Shown piece by piece: positions 35,551 to 43,925 of a stretch of DNA of 64,000 nucleotides. The translations under genes were made by a program, and so were the position numbers. Source of the stretch: Halobaculum sp. CBA1158 (GTDB lineage: Archaea; Halobacteriota; Halobacteria; Halobacteriales; Haloferacaceae); the NCBI RefSeq assembly GCF_021431925.1, contig NZ_CP090371.1, positions 2,790,001 to 2,854,000 on the forward strand. The letters are read 5' to 3'. The notes beneath the pieces are model-generated. The model had not been told where the DNA came from. It saw nothing but the letters and a program-made list of their open reading frames with translations, and searched no databases. How positions within the stretch are numbered: the first letter of the stretch is position 1; the number at the start of each line of letters is the position of its first letter.

Positions 35551-36864
35551 ATGTCCGCGTTCACCGTCTACACCACCGACGCGAACCCGCAGTTGCTGTA
35601 CTCGGGCGAGCGCGCGACCGAAGCCGACGAGCGCGTCGACGGCTGGGTCGACCAGCTCGCGCGCGTCACCGGCCAGCCGGTCGATCTGTTCGTCGACGTG
35701 CCAGGCGGGCGCGTCGTCTGGACGATGCTCGCGACCCGCGGCGAGCGCGGGCGGACCGGGCGCTACCTCGCCGACTACACCGTCGACGGCGACGAGCCGA
35801 TCGCCGCGGTGTTCGACGGTCTCCACGACCGTCTCGCGGGCCTGCGCGACGGCGACGGGTGGACCTTCACCGCCGACGAGCCGCGCTGGCGCGCCGCCTT
35901 CGACCTGCCCGACCTGCCGGCGGCGTGTCCGGGACTCGACGACGCCGACGAGGACGCGCTCGCCGCGGCCGTCGGCGACGCCGACGGACAGCTCGTCGTC
36001 GGCATGTCCTCCTACGACGCGGCGCTTCGGACGGTGAAACACCTGACCGAACGCGGCGTCGCGGCGACGCTGGCGATCAACTCCGACGGCGCGACCGCCG
36101 AGACCGAGGGGGTCGATCTGGTGCTGTGGCCGGGTGCAGACGCCGATTTCGCGCCGATGGACGAGTCGACCCGCGACGCCCTCGTCGCGGCCGGGTTCGC
36201 CCCCGCACGCGAGACCGATGTCGTCGACGAGACGCCCGCCAGCGACCGCGCGGTCGTTCAGGATCGCCACGAGCGCCCCTCGGCGCTGGAGTCGTTCGTC
36301 GGCGACGGCATCGGTCGGATCGGCGTCGGCATGAGCGTCATCCTGTCGGTCGCGACCGTTGGGTCGCTGGCGGCGATCCAGTCGCTCTATCCCGCATCGG
36401 GTCTGTCGGCCATCGGCGGCGTTATCGGTGCCACCGCGGGGCTCGTCGCCTCCCGTGCCGGGCTTGACTCGATCGCGTCGGCGACACCCACGGAGACGGA
36501 TGGCGGCGCAGTCGACAGTAGCAACGACTGGGCCTGGCAGCAGTACGGCGCATTCTTCGGGTTCTACTTGCTGTTCGGGTACGCGTTCCTGACAGTATTC
36601 CGACTGGCGGGGTGGCCGTTCGGAGTAACGGAGTTTGTTGTACCGACAGCGCTATCAGCGGCCGTGTACGCGGGGGCGATCCTCCTGGTCAGCCTCGCGC
36701 TGCGCGTCGCCTGGGGCCTCCGGTCGGGCGAGTCCCCCGAGGCGACCGATCTGGTGCCGGTCGTCGCCATCAACGTCCTGTTCGGCGTCGGCCTCGTCGC
36801 TTCCACCGGGCTGGCGTGTGCGGTGTGGTACGGCGTGATCGGCTTCTCGGGCGGACCCTGTTGA
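35551..36864 (+). CDS. five-TM protein with N-terminal cytoplasmic domain, 437 aa
   Basis: Residues 1-245 form a soluble acidic domain starting SAFTVYTTDANPQLLYSGE, with alternating strands and helices. A stretch at 148-195 (VVGMSSYDAALRTVKHL, then VDLVLWPGADADF) could be a Rossmann-like half. Residues 257-430 hold about five TM helices. I do not recognise the family. The ATG at 35551 comes 1 bp after the GTPase stop, so the two are almost certainly translated together, and the soluble domain is a reasonable candidate partner or effector of the GTPase. An upstream GTG at 35542 would overlap and is less likely. Confidence 0.75.
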   Translation: MSAFTVYTTDANPQLLYSGERATEADERVDGWVDQLARVTGQPVDLFVDVPGGRVVWTMLATRGERGRTGRYLADYTVDGDEPIAAVFDGLHDRLAGLRDGDGWTFTADEPRWRAAFDLPDLPAACPGLDDADEDALAAAVGDADGQLVVGMSSYDAALRTVKHLTERGVAATLAINSDGATAETEGVDLVLWPGADADFAPMDESTRDALVAAGFAPARETDVVDETPASDRAVVQDRHERPSALESFVGDGIGRIGVGMSVILSVATVGSLAAIQSLYPASGLSAIGGVIGATAGLVASRAGLDSIASATPTETDGGAVDSSNDWAWQQYGAFFGFYLLFGYAFLTVFRLAGWPFGVTEFVVPTALSAAVYAGAILLVSLALRVAWGLRSGESPEATDLVPVVAINVLFGVGLVASTGLACAVWYGVIGFSGGPC

Positions 36865-36933
36865 GTCGCGAACCGGTCGGGTTCCCTCGTCGTCCGGTCG
36901 TTTCCCGGCCGGTAGCCGGGAACTAACCGGGAT

Positions 36934-36940
36934 CTTTTTG
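36934..36940 (+). promoter_or_regulatory. TATA box before the kinase-like gene
   Basis: CTTTTTG at 36934-36940 is about 20-26 nt upstream of the ATG at 36960, giving a leaderless or nearly leaderless transcript. It shows that the kinase-like gene can be transcribed separately from the GTPase pair. Confidence 0.55.
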
Positions 36941-36959
36941 CTATTCATTGTCTTACACT

Positions 36960-39065
36960 ATGCAACTCGTGGACGATCCCTCGTTTCAGACGTGGCTGCT
37001 CGGCTTGCCCGTCGGCGGGGCAGCGCTCTCGGCGGCCGTCGGCCTCGTCGTCCCCGGTGTCGGTCCGGTGCTGCTGGGCGGGGCCGGGCTCGCCGTCGGA
37101 GCGTGTCTGAGCGTCGCGATGGTGTATCTCGTGTCGACCGACGACTCGGCCTCGGATCCCGGCGGCAGCGGTCTCGCCGGAAGCGCTCCCGACGGACGCT
37201 CGAGTGCGACCGGGCCCGGGACGGCCCCGGTTCGGATCCGGGTCGTCGACGCGGTGAGCGGCGAGCTAGTGCGCGATCCGGTGTCGGTGCTGGCCGAGCA
37301 GTCCGTCATCGGTGACCGGCGCGAGTTCGCCGTCGAGAACGGCGAGGCGACGGTCGAACTCCGGACGCTGGGGTGGGATCTCACCGCCGCGTACGACGGC
37401 CGGCGGGCGACCGAGGCGGTCGCCGTCGGAGACGACGAGACCGTCGAGATCGCGATCCCGCCGACGCGGCTCCACGTCGCCGTCGCCGACCGCTCCGACG
37501 ACCCGCTCCCGACGGCGACGGTGTCGTGTCGGGCCGAGCCGACCGTCGCCGCCGCCGGCGACGCCGTCGCGGCCGAGCGCGACGACGCCACCCACACGGT
37601 CCCCCTCTCGGCGACCGCCGAGCGCGCGACCATCGCCGTCGAGCACCCGGAGTACGCGAGCGAGCGGACGGACGTGCTCCTCGACGGCGACGGCGACCAC
37701 CGGGCGACGGTGCGGCTCGAACGCCCCGCGACGACCGGCGAACCCGGCGGCGTCGACGACGTGGGGGCCGCCGCCGAGACGACGGCCGCGGACGCCGAGC
37801 CAGCGACGGCGGACGCGGAGCAGGCGGGCGCGAACGCGGAGACCGCGACCGCACCGGCCGCCGGGACGGGGGACGCCGGCGGCGACCCCGGTGCCGCCGG
37901 CGGCTCCGCGGCGTCGGCCGACGGGCGTGGCGACGGGGGAGCGGGCACGCCGAGCGCGTCGCCGGCGACCGGGACCGACCGACCGAGCGAGGGTGACGGG
38001 GAGAACGAGAGCGGCGGCGGAGCGCCCGGCGAGGGCGACGGTGCTTCCGGGACGGACGGCGACCCCGCTGCGGGGAACGACGATCCCGTCGTGGGGAACG
38101 ACGACCGGGCTGACGATCCGACCGACGACCCCGACGACGACGCGGGGAGCGACGGCGACCCGAACGTCGCCGACGGCGTCGAGATCGAGCGCGTCGGGGT
38201 GACTGGAATCGACCACCACCTCCCGTCGACCAGCCCGGACCCGCCGCGGATCGGTCTGGAACCGGCGCGCGTCGAGGCCGCCGACGAGGTGATCGCGGAG
38301 AACGACCACACCGCCCGCAAGCGGGTCGTCGCCGGCGACCGCGAGCTCGTCGTCACCGTCCCGAACGGCACCAAGGACGGCCGACGGACTGTGCGAACGA
38401 CCGCCGAGCGCGCCGACGAGTGGCGGGACATCGACCACCACCCGCACGTCGCGAAGCTGCTGGCGGCCGAGGCGGGTGACCGGCCGTATCTCGCGGTCGA
38501 ACGCGGCGACCGCACCGTCGAGAGCGTCGCCGGGGAGAGCGAACAGCGGACCGCGCTGTGGCTGGCCGCCTGCGTCGCCGACGCGGTCGCGACGGCTCAC
38601 CGTTCGGGCGTCTACCACCTGGATCTGGAGCCCGGGAACGTGCTGTTGCAGGACGTCGAGCGGGGCAGTTGGCCGGTGGCGAAGGTGACCGGCTGGGACC
38701 TCCCGCGGCTCACCGACCTCCCGTCGGACGTGTTCCGGCCGCTCGCGACCGCGCACGCGACGCCGGAGCAGTTGGACCACGAGGCGACCGTCGACGAGCG
38801 GACCGACGTGTACCAACTCGGCGTGTTGACCCACTACCTGCTCGTGGGCGAGACGCCGATGAACGGGGGCCACGCGGTCGATCGGACGAGCGCGTCGTCG
38901 GCTCCGATCCCGGCGATCACCGACCTCGACGCCGAACTCCACGGCGACCTCGACGCGATCCTCCGGCGCGCGACGGCCGTCGAGCCCGCGGCCCGCTACG
39001 GCACGGCCGACGAACTCCGCGAGGACCTCGTGGACGTGGCCGGGCGCGTCGCCGGATTCATCTGA
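36960..39065 (+). CDS. membrane-anchored protein kinase homologue, probable pseudokinase
   Basis: A 701-residue protein. Two TM helices (about 13-32 and 35-58) are followed by two beta-rich carboxypeptidase-regulatory-like modules (about 80-250), an acidic/Gly-rich disordered linker (about 250-400) and a Ser/Thr-kinase-like domain (about 430-700). HLDLEPGN at 553-560 is the catalytic loop and retains the Asp. ATPEQL, TDVYQLGVLTHYLL and a terminal ARYGTADEL match later subdomains. However, the usual VAIK lysine position reads VVTVP (T466), and the DFG position reads GWD (578-580), so ATP-Mg handling may be lost. It has its own promoter and converges on the VirB4 gene. It may be a signalling scaffold. 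Confidence 0.82.
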   Translation: MQLVDDPSFQTWLLGLPVGGAALSAAVGLVVPGVGPVLLGGAGLAVGACLSVAMVYLVSTDDSASDPGGSGLAGSAPDGRSSATGPGTAPVRIRVVDAVSGELVRDPVSVLAEQSVIGDRREFAVENGEATVELRTLGWDLTAAYDGRRATEAVAVGDDETVEIAIPPTRLHVAVADRSDDPLPTATVSCRAEPTVAAAGDAVAAERDDATHTVPLSATAERATIAVEHPEYASERTDVLLDGDGDHRATVRLERPATTGEPGGVDDVGAAAETTAADAEPATADAEQAGANAETATAPAAGTGDAGGDPGAAGGSAASADGRGDGGAGTPSASPATGTDRPSEGDGENESGGGAPGEGDGASGTDGDPAAGNDDPVVGNDDRADDPTDDPDDDAGSDGDPNVADGVEIERVGVTGIDHHLPSTSPDPPRIGLEPARVEAADEVIAENDHTARKRVVAGDRELVVTVPNGTKDGRRTVRTTAERADEWRDIDHHPHVAKLLAAEAGDRPYLAVERGDRTVESVAGESEQRTALWLAACVADAVATAHRSGVYHLDLEPGNVLLQDVERGSWPVAKVTGWDLPRLTDLPSDVFRPLATAHATPEQLDHEATVDERTDVYQLGVLTHYLLVGETPMNGGHAVDRTSASSAPIPAITDLDAELHGDLDAILRRATAVEPAARYGTADELREDLVDVAGRVAGFI

Positions 39066-39122
39066 GGGGTCGGAGAACGGGACGAGGCGAACAAAGCGCG
39101 TTGGAGGCGACGCGACGGAGCC

Positions 39123-41378
39123 TTATCCCTGCAGTTCCGCGCGGACGCCGGGGCGTTCCGCCTCGGGGATGTAGTCCCAGTCGATGAGCCCCTGGTCGTA
39201 GAGGTACGCCCAGGGGTTCTCGGCGGTCTCGATGACGCTGTGCTCGTAGCCGTTCGAGAGCACCTTGAGTCGGATCTTTCCGACGTCGGTGACGTACAGC
39301 AGCGACTGGCTGTAGTTGGCGGAGTTGCCGGCCTGTGCCTGGATGACGTACCGACGCTCGCGATCGGTCAGGTCCAGCGCCTCCAGCGCCTCGTCGCCGA
39401 TGTTCTCGTGGCGCATGAGCGCGCGGATGTCACACTGGTCGTAGATCGCCTTCGCCGACTCGTTTTTCATGAACTCGTCGACGGTCTGGCTGATGAGCGT
39501 CATGCCGGAGTCGTAGTGGCGGCTGTGGCGCGCGAACAGCTCCAGCATGCGAAGCGGCTCCTCCTGGCCGAGCATGTAGTGGGCCTCGTCGATGACGACG
39601 AGCGTCTTCCCGTCGTTGGCGCGGGCGCGCTGGAACAGCCAGTCGAGGACGACGTGCATCATCAGCGGCGTCCCGCCCTGCGTGCGGGCCTGCGAGAGGT
39701 CGAACTGGACGACGCGGTCGTGCAGTTGGACGTTGGACTCGCCGTTGAGGTTCTGATTCTGCCCGCCTTCCTGGAAGTCCTCGAGTCCCAGTAGGACGTT
39801 GTGCGCGTGGTCGGCGACCTTCTGGCCGGCCTCGCTGCCCTCGGCCATCTCGATCGACTCGATGAACGGTTCGTGCTCGGGTGGCACGTCCATGAACTCG
39901 CTGGGACTGTTGCCGTCGGCGAACGCCCTGAGTACGTCGAGGACGGTCTGGACGGTCGGACTGTCGTTGTGGTGAGTGGACACGTCCGGGGTGATCCCGT
40001 GGCGGAGGTACGCGAGCCGCACGGCCCGTCGGAGGATTCCCTCCTCTTCTTTGGTCAGCTCCCGGCGACCCTCGAAGTGGGTGTGGAACAGCCCCATCAC
40101 CGAGCGGATCTTCTGCTCGTAGGGGTTGAGGTCGAGCTCCTCGTCGGCCTCGTCGACGTCGCTGTCCTGCAGTTCGAGGGGATTGATCACGCTGGACCCG
40201 CCCACCTGGACGCGCTGGCCGCCGATGGCGTCGACGAGGTCGGACATCCCCCCGACGGGGTCGATGATGAGGACGTCCGTGTCGGGGTCCATCTGGAGGC
40301 GACGCCAGACCGCCAGCTTCGCCAGATAGGACTTCCCCGACCCGATCTTTCCGGAGATGAGCATGTTGTGCCCCGAGAGGTCGAAGCGGTCGACGACGAC
40401 CGGCGTACCGGTCACGTCGTGAAAGCCCAACAGGACGCCGGAGGGCTGAACGACGCTCGGCTCGATGAACGGGAACGTGGTTCCGAGCGCGTTCGTGTCC
40501 ATCACCTGCGTGTTGCGGACCTTGTCGCGACCCAGCGGGGCGACCGACGCCTGCCCGTCGAGCTGGCGGTCGTACAGCGGCGTGACGCGGGCGTTGCTCT
40601 GGGCGAACACCTGCCTGACGCGTGCGGTCCGCTCGTCGAGGTCCTCCTCGTCGTCGGCGATGACCTCGATGTACAGCGCGAAGTCGAACAGGCTGGTGTT
40701 GCCGCGAGTGACCTGCTCGCGGAGGCGCTCGATCTCCTCGAGCTGCTGCTCCTCCTCTGTGGTGTTGATGTTGCCCTTCTCGCGTTTGTCGCGGATCTGT
40801 CCCCGCAGGCGCGTGTTCCGGATGTTCAGCTTCCGGAGCATCGAGTCGGGGTCGCGCGGCCAGGTGTGATAGGAGATGCGGATGTTCGTGTCGCCGGCGA
40901 ACAGCTGGTCGAGCCAGCCGTAGGAGACCCGCGAGGGGAAACTGGAGACGATCAGTTGGCGGACGTACTTCTCCTCGCCGTTCTCGCCGCGGCGGACGAT
41001 GTGCGACTCGTGCTCCTCGACTTTGTCCGGTGCGACCGCGACGCGCTGGGCGTCGCCCTGCGTCTCCGGCGACCGCACGGCGCGCGAGGGCTTCTCCGAG
41101 GCCGCCTCGCTTCTGATCTCCTCGATGACCTCCCAGAGGTTCGCGCCGGTGACCTCCTCGCCGCGGCGGTCGAGGCGTCGCGCCGCCTCGTCCAGGAGTG
41201 CCTGGTCGAGGTCCTCGAAGTCGTCGTCGTCGTCCGCCTCCCCGGCGGCCTCGCTCTCGCCGCCGCCCGACAGTCCGGGGATGTAGTCGGCGATGCCGGC
41301 GACGAGCACGAGCGCGCCCGCGAGCGCGAGCGGTCCCTCGAGCGCGAGCGCCGGAACGGCGATGCCGAGTCCGGTCAC
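39123..41378 (-). CDS. VirB4-family type IV secretion ATPase
   Basis: A 751-residue protein with an N-terminal hydrophobic helix (about 8-30), an acidic linker, a VirB4-like N-domain segment (about 135-285), and a RecA-like motor. The motor has Walker A GKIGSGKS at 343-350, Walker B VVIDEAH at 594-600 and the TraC/VirB4 motif SGMTLISQTVDEF near 624-636. VirB4 proteins power assembly or substrate transfer in type IV secretion and conjugation. It is the last gene of its operon, and its ATG overlaps the preceding TGA (ATGA). No VirD4 coupling ATPase is nearby. Chromosomal context and partners make a dedicated apparatus more likely than a plasmid. Confidence 0.9.
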   Translation of the reverse strand: MTGLGIAVPALALEGPLALAGALVLVAGIADYIPGLSGGGESEAAGEADDDDDFEDLDQALLDEAARRLDRRGEEVTGANLWEVIEEIRSEAASEKPSRAVRSPETQGDAQRVAVAPDKVEEHESHIVRRGENGEEKYVRQLIVSSFPSRVSYGWLDQLFAGDTNIRISYHTWPRDPDSMLRKLNIRNTRLRGQIRDKREKGNINTTEEEQQLEEIERLREQVTRGNTSLFDFALYIEVIADDEEDLDERTARVRQVFAQSNARVTPLYDRQLDGQASVAPLGRDKVRNTQVMDTNALGTTFPFIEPSVVQPSGVLLGFHDVTGTPVVVDRFDLSGHNMLISGKIGSGKSYLAKLAVWRRLQMDPDTDVLIIDPVGGMSDLVDAIGGQRVQVGGSSVINPLELQDSDVDEADEELDLNPYEQKIRSVMGLFHTHFEGRRELTKEEEGILRRAVRLAYLRHGITPDVSTHHNDSPTVQTVLDVLRAFADGNSPSEFMDVPPEHEPFIESIEMAEGSEAGQKVADHAHNVLLGLEDFQEGGQNQNLNGESNVQLHDRVVQFDLSQARTQGGTPLMMHVVLDWLFQRARANDGKTLVVIDEAHYMLGQEEPLRMLELFARHSRHYDSGMTLISQTVDEFMKNESAKAIYDQCDIRALMRHENIGDEALEALDLTDRERRYVIQAQAGNSANYSQSLLYVTDVGKIRLKVLSNGYEHSVIETAENPWAYLYDQGLIDWDYIPEAERPGVRAELQG

Positions 41379-42715
41379 GGCTCCTCACCCCCCTCGCCCA
41401 CGTCGCCGTAGTCGGGGCGCATGAGGTCGTCCACCTCGAACCCCTCGACGTTCAACTCGGTGTCGGCGTCGAACTCGGTTCGGCGACCCACATCGAAGGC
41501 CGCTCGTTCGGGACGGGCGTTGTTGTAGTAGTGGTAGATCACGGAGAGCGCCTCGTCGCGGTCGGTGATCGGGTCGACGGTCACGTCGATCTGTCGGAGC
41601 GCGCTGCGGACCTGATTCAGGCGCTTGCTCACCTCGCGGACGCACTCCTCGCGGCTGGCCTCGCCCGCGTCGGCGTCGTCCGAGGAGAACAGCGACTCGA
41701 CCGCCGAGACGATCGACCCGAAGGCGGCCGCGCTCTCGCCGACCTTGTCCGAGAGGCTCTCGGACTCGTCGAACTGCCGCAGCGACGACGGGTCGACGCG
41801 GACGATCACGTAGTACTCGCGCTGAGTGAGCTCCTCCTCTTCGATGAAACTCGTGAGCCACCGGGGGTACAGCTGTCGGCCGTACTGGACCAGCGGCGAC
41901 TCGTCGGCCGCGTTCGACCGCTCGCGCATGCGCTCTTCGAGGCGGTCGATGTGCTCGCTGGTGTCGAACTCCGTCGGGTAACAGACGATCTGCGTGTAGA
42001 AGTCCAGCGAGGAGAGGAATCCCGACTGATACGACTGGAGGATCTGGTGTTTCTTCTCCTGCGTGTGGATGCTCCAGCTTCGCGGAGTCACCCGGGCCAT
42101 CCCGACGTAGTCGCCGCTTTGGGTCAACACGATCCCGTCCGCGTTGACCGACTGCGGGGCGAAGTCGTCGCCGGAGTCGAAGACGTACTCGAAGTCGACG
42201 AGGTCCTGCGTGTAGTTGCGCGTCCCCATCGGCCCCTGCAGCGCGGGGTCCGTCTCCTCGGGCCGCCGTCGCTCGGCGGTCTCGCCTGGCGAGCGCGACG
42301 CCTGATCGACCGCCGAACTCGCGGCCGTCGAGGGACCGTCATCGCCGAACGGCGACGAGTCGGGGGCCGGCGTCGGCTCCCGGCCGGTCTCGTCGGCCGG
42401 CTCGGTGTCCGTCGATTCTCCAGTATCGCCGTCGGCAGGTTCGACTCCGTCGACGGCTCCGCCGCCGACCGCGTCGCCGCCGGCGTCGCGGTCGGTCGAC
42501 ACCGCGGTCGCCTGCTCGAATCCCGACGCGTCGTCGCCGCCGCCGGCGGCGTCCGGTGTGCCCTCGTCGAACCCGTCGAAGCCATCGGCGTCGCCGGCGG
42601 AGCCGTCGCCGCCGGCGTCCGACGACCCGGACCCGGGGCCCGATCCCTCGTTAGTCGTGGACGTGTCGCCCCACGGGTTGTTCTGCTCGTCGTCGCCGTC
42701 GTCGTTCCCGCTCAT
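41375..42715 (-). CDS. separate VirB4 N-domain-like protein, 446 aa
   Basis: The first 160 residues are acidic, Gly/Ser-rich and probably disordered. From about 165 a folded domain begins (YTQDLVDFEYVF), with DGIVLTQSGDYVGMARVTPRSWSIHTQEKKHQILQSY split over short blocks. This resembles the N-terminal domain that precedes the motor in VirB4/TraC proteins (strand-rich, then a helical bundle), but no Walker motifs follow. The gene overlaps its neighbours by 4 bp at both ends, so it is translated in step with the VirB3-like and VirB4 genes. The likely interpretation is a VirB4 whose accessory domain is carried by a separate subunit. Confidence 0.75.
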   Translation of the reverse strand: MSGNDDGDDEQNNPWGDTSTTNEGSGPGSGSSDAGGDGSAGDADGFDGFDEGTPDAAGGGDDASGFEQATAVSTDRDAGGDAVGGGAVDGVEPADGDTGESTDTEPADETGREPTPAPDSSPFGDDGPSTAASSAVDQASRSPGETAERRRPEETDPALQGPMGTRNYTQDLVDFEYVFDSGDDFAPQSVNADGIVLTQSGDYVGMARVTPRSWSIHTQEKKHQILQSYQSGFLSSLDFYTQIVCYPTEFDTSEHIDRLEERMRERSNAADESPLVQYGRQLYPRWLTSFIEEEELTQREYYVIVRVDPSSLRQFDESESLSDKVGESAAAFGSIVSAVESLFSSDDADAGEASREECVREVSKRLNQVRSALRQIDVTVDPITDRDEALSVIYHYYNNARPERAAFDVGRRTEFDADTELNVEGFEVDDLMRPDYGDVGEGGEEP

Positions 42716-43104
42716 CGCTCGCTCCCGTCCGGGTCGGGTTGCTCGTCGATCGGTTCGCCGCCGTCGGTCGCGGCCGAGTGGCGCACCGACAGGTACGTGC
42801 TCCTGTCGTAGCCCATCTCGTCGGGGCGCAGGTAGTACGTGTCCGGGCCGAGTCGCCGCCGCAGCGCCGCCGGAGCCCACGAGGTCGGACTCTGACCCTC
42901 GGGCGTGCTGACGACGATACCGACCATGACGAGCCCGGCAACTACCGCGGTACCGATGCTCACGAGGAGCGGTACCTGTTCGATGAACAGACTCGGAAGC
43001 ATGACCACGAGCGGAATCGACGCCATCAAGATGATCTCGTCGAACGAGAGCCCGAAGGCCACGTCGTCCTCGAGGATCCGTCCGGGAATCGGGACCGTTC
43101 TCAT
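42712..43104 (-). CDS. VirB3/PrgI-like small membrane protein
   Basis: A 130-residue protein with two adjacent TM helices (about 24-41 and 45-66), preceded by a short polar leader and followed by a cytoplasmic tail containing YLRPDEMGYDRSTYL. Size, topology and position directly before VirB4 match the VirB3/PrgI proteins of type IV secretion, which recruit VirB4 to the membrane; sequence similarity itself is weak. Its own TATA box (43138-43143) lies upstream, and its TGA overlaps the ATG of the following gene. Confidence 0.7.
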   Translation of the reverse strand: MRTVPIPGRILEDDVAFGLSFDEIILMASIPLVVMLPSLFIEQVPLLVSIGTAVVAGLVMVGIVVSTPEGQSPTSWAPAALRRRLGPDTYYLRPDEMGYDRSTYLSVRHSAATDGGEPIDEQPDPDGSER

Positions 43105-43137
43105 ACTAGTTCAATCCATGATACTTCCTCTGGGTGT

Positions 43138-43143
43138 TATATG
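43138..43143 (-). promoter_or_regulatory. TATA box of the VirB3-VirB4 half operon
   Basis: ATATAA on the minus strand, about 34-39 nt upstream of the ATG at 43104, in a 95-bp gap of low GC. It predicts a transcript with a leader of about 10 nt and lets the ATPase genes be expressed apart from the upstream membrane genes. Confidence 0.55.
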
Positions 43144-43199
43144 TACCGTTAGGTATCAGATAACGCCGCGTGGAATTTGTCGGACGCGAGGGCGGCGGG

Positions 43200-43925
43200 T
43201 CAGTTGACCTGGTCCTCGAGGTGTTTCACGTCCTCGTAGTCGGGCATCTTCCCGTGGCCGTCGACCTGGCACTCCTCGGGGGGCTCCTCGCCCATCGAGA
43301 AGTAGATATCCCGTATCTGACACCGGAAGTGGTGAATCAGGAACTCCCGGAACCGCTCGCTGAACTCGAACTCGAAGTTCAGCTGCGGCAGTTCGATCGC
43401 GAGGTCGGCGACGCGCCCGCGCGAGGGCTGTTGGCCGACCCACTCGTACTCGTCGGGTGCCCGCTCGACGAGCACGAGTACGTCGGAGACGTGTTCGATC
43501 GAGCGGCGGTCGGGTGTGAGGTAGATCAGCTGTGTGATCACGTCGATCGCTTCGGGTTCGGCACCGACCGCCGGGTCCCGAAGCCGGTGGTACGTCTGCC
43601 GGAACAGCCGGGCGAACTCGTCGTCGCTGAGCGACTGGATCACCTCGATCCCGTCGGCGATGACCCGCGGATCCCAGTTGGGGTCGAAGACCTCGAGTCC
43701 GCCCTCCCAATGTGCTTCGTACTGTGCGCGCCGCTGGACGTGGTGGACGGTCTGCTTGCGCTCGTCACTCAAGTCATCGAATGACGCCGGCCAGTCGTCC
43801 GGTGACTCGTGTGTGCTGATCTCACCGTCCCCCTCCATGACAACGACCTTGTGCACCTCACCCTCGTTGTCGACAACCCGAACACCGACTCTGTCGTCCG
43901 CAGTTCCCAATATGCTGACGTTCAT
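43200..43925 (-). CDS. soluble acidic hypothetical protein in the secretion operon, 241 aa
   Basis: A 241-residue cytoplasmic-looking protein. A short beta-rich start (MNVSILGTADDRVGVRVV) is followed by a mainly helical body with a long charged segment and a cluster near the C-terminus containing HHFRCQIRDIYFSM and PEECQVDG. No family is recognised. Its ATG overlaps the TGA of the VirB6-like gene (ATGA), so expression is coupled. Given this position it may be a chaperone, substrate or regulatory subunit of the apparatus; there is no direct evidence for any of these. Confidence 0.7.
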   Translation of the reverse strand: MNVSILGTADDRVGVRVVDNEGEVHKVVVMEGDGEISTHESPDDWPASFDDLSDERKQTVHHVQRRAQYEAHWEGGLEVFDPNWDPRVIADGIEVIQSLSDDEFARLFRQTYHRLRDPAVGAEPEAIDVITQLIYLTPDRRSIEHVSDVLVLVERAPDEYEWVGQQPSRGRVADLAIELPQLNFEFEFSERFREFLIHHFRCQIRDIYFSMGEEPPEECQVDGHGKMPDYEDVKHLEDQVN

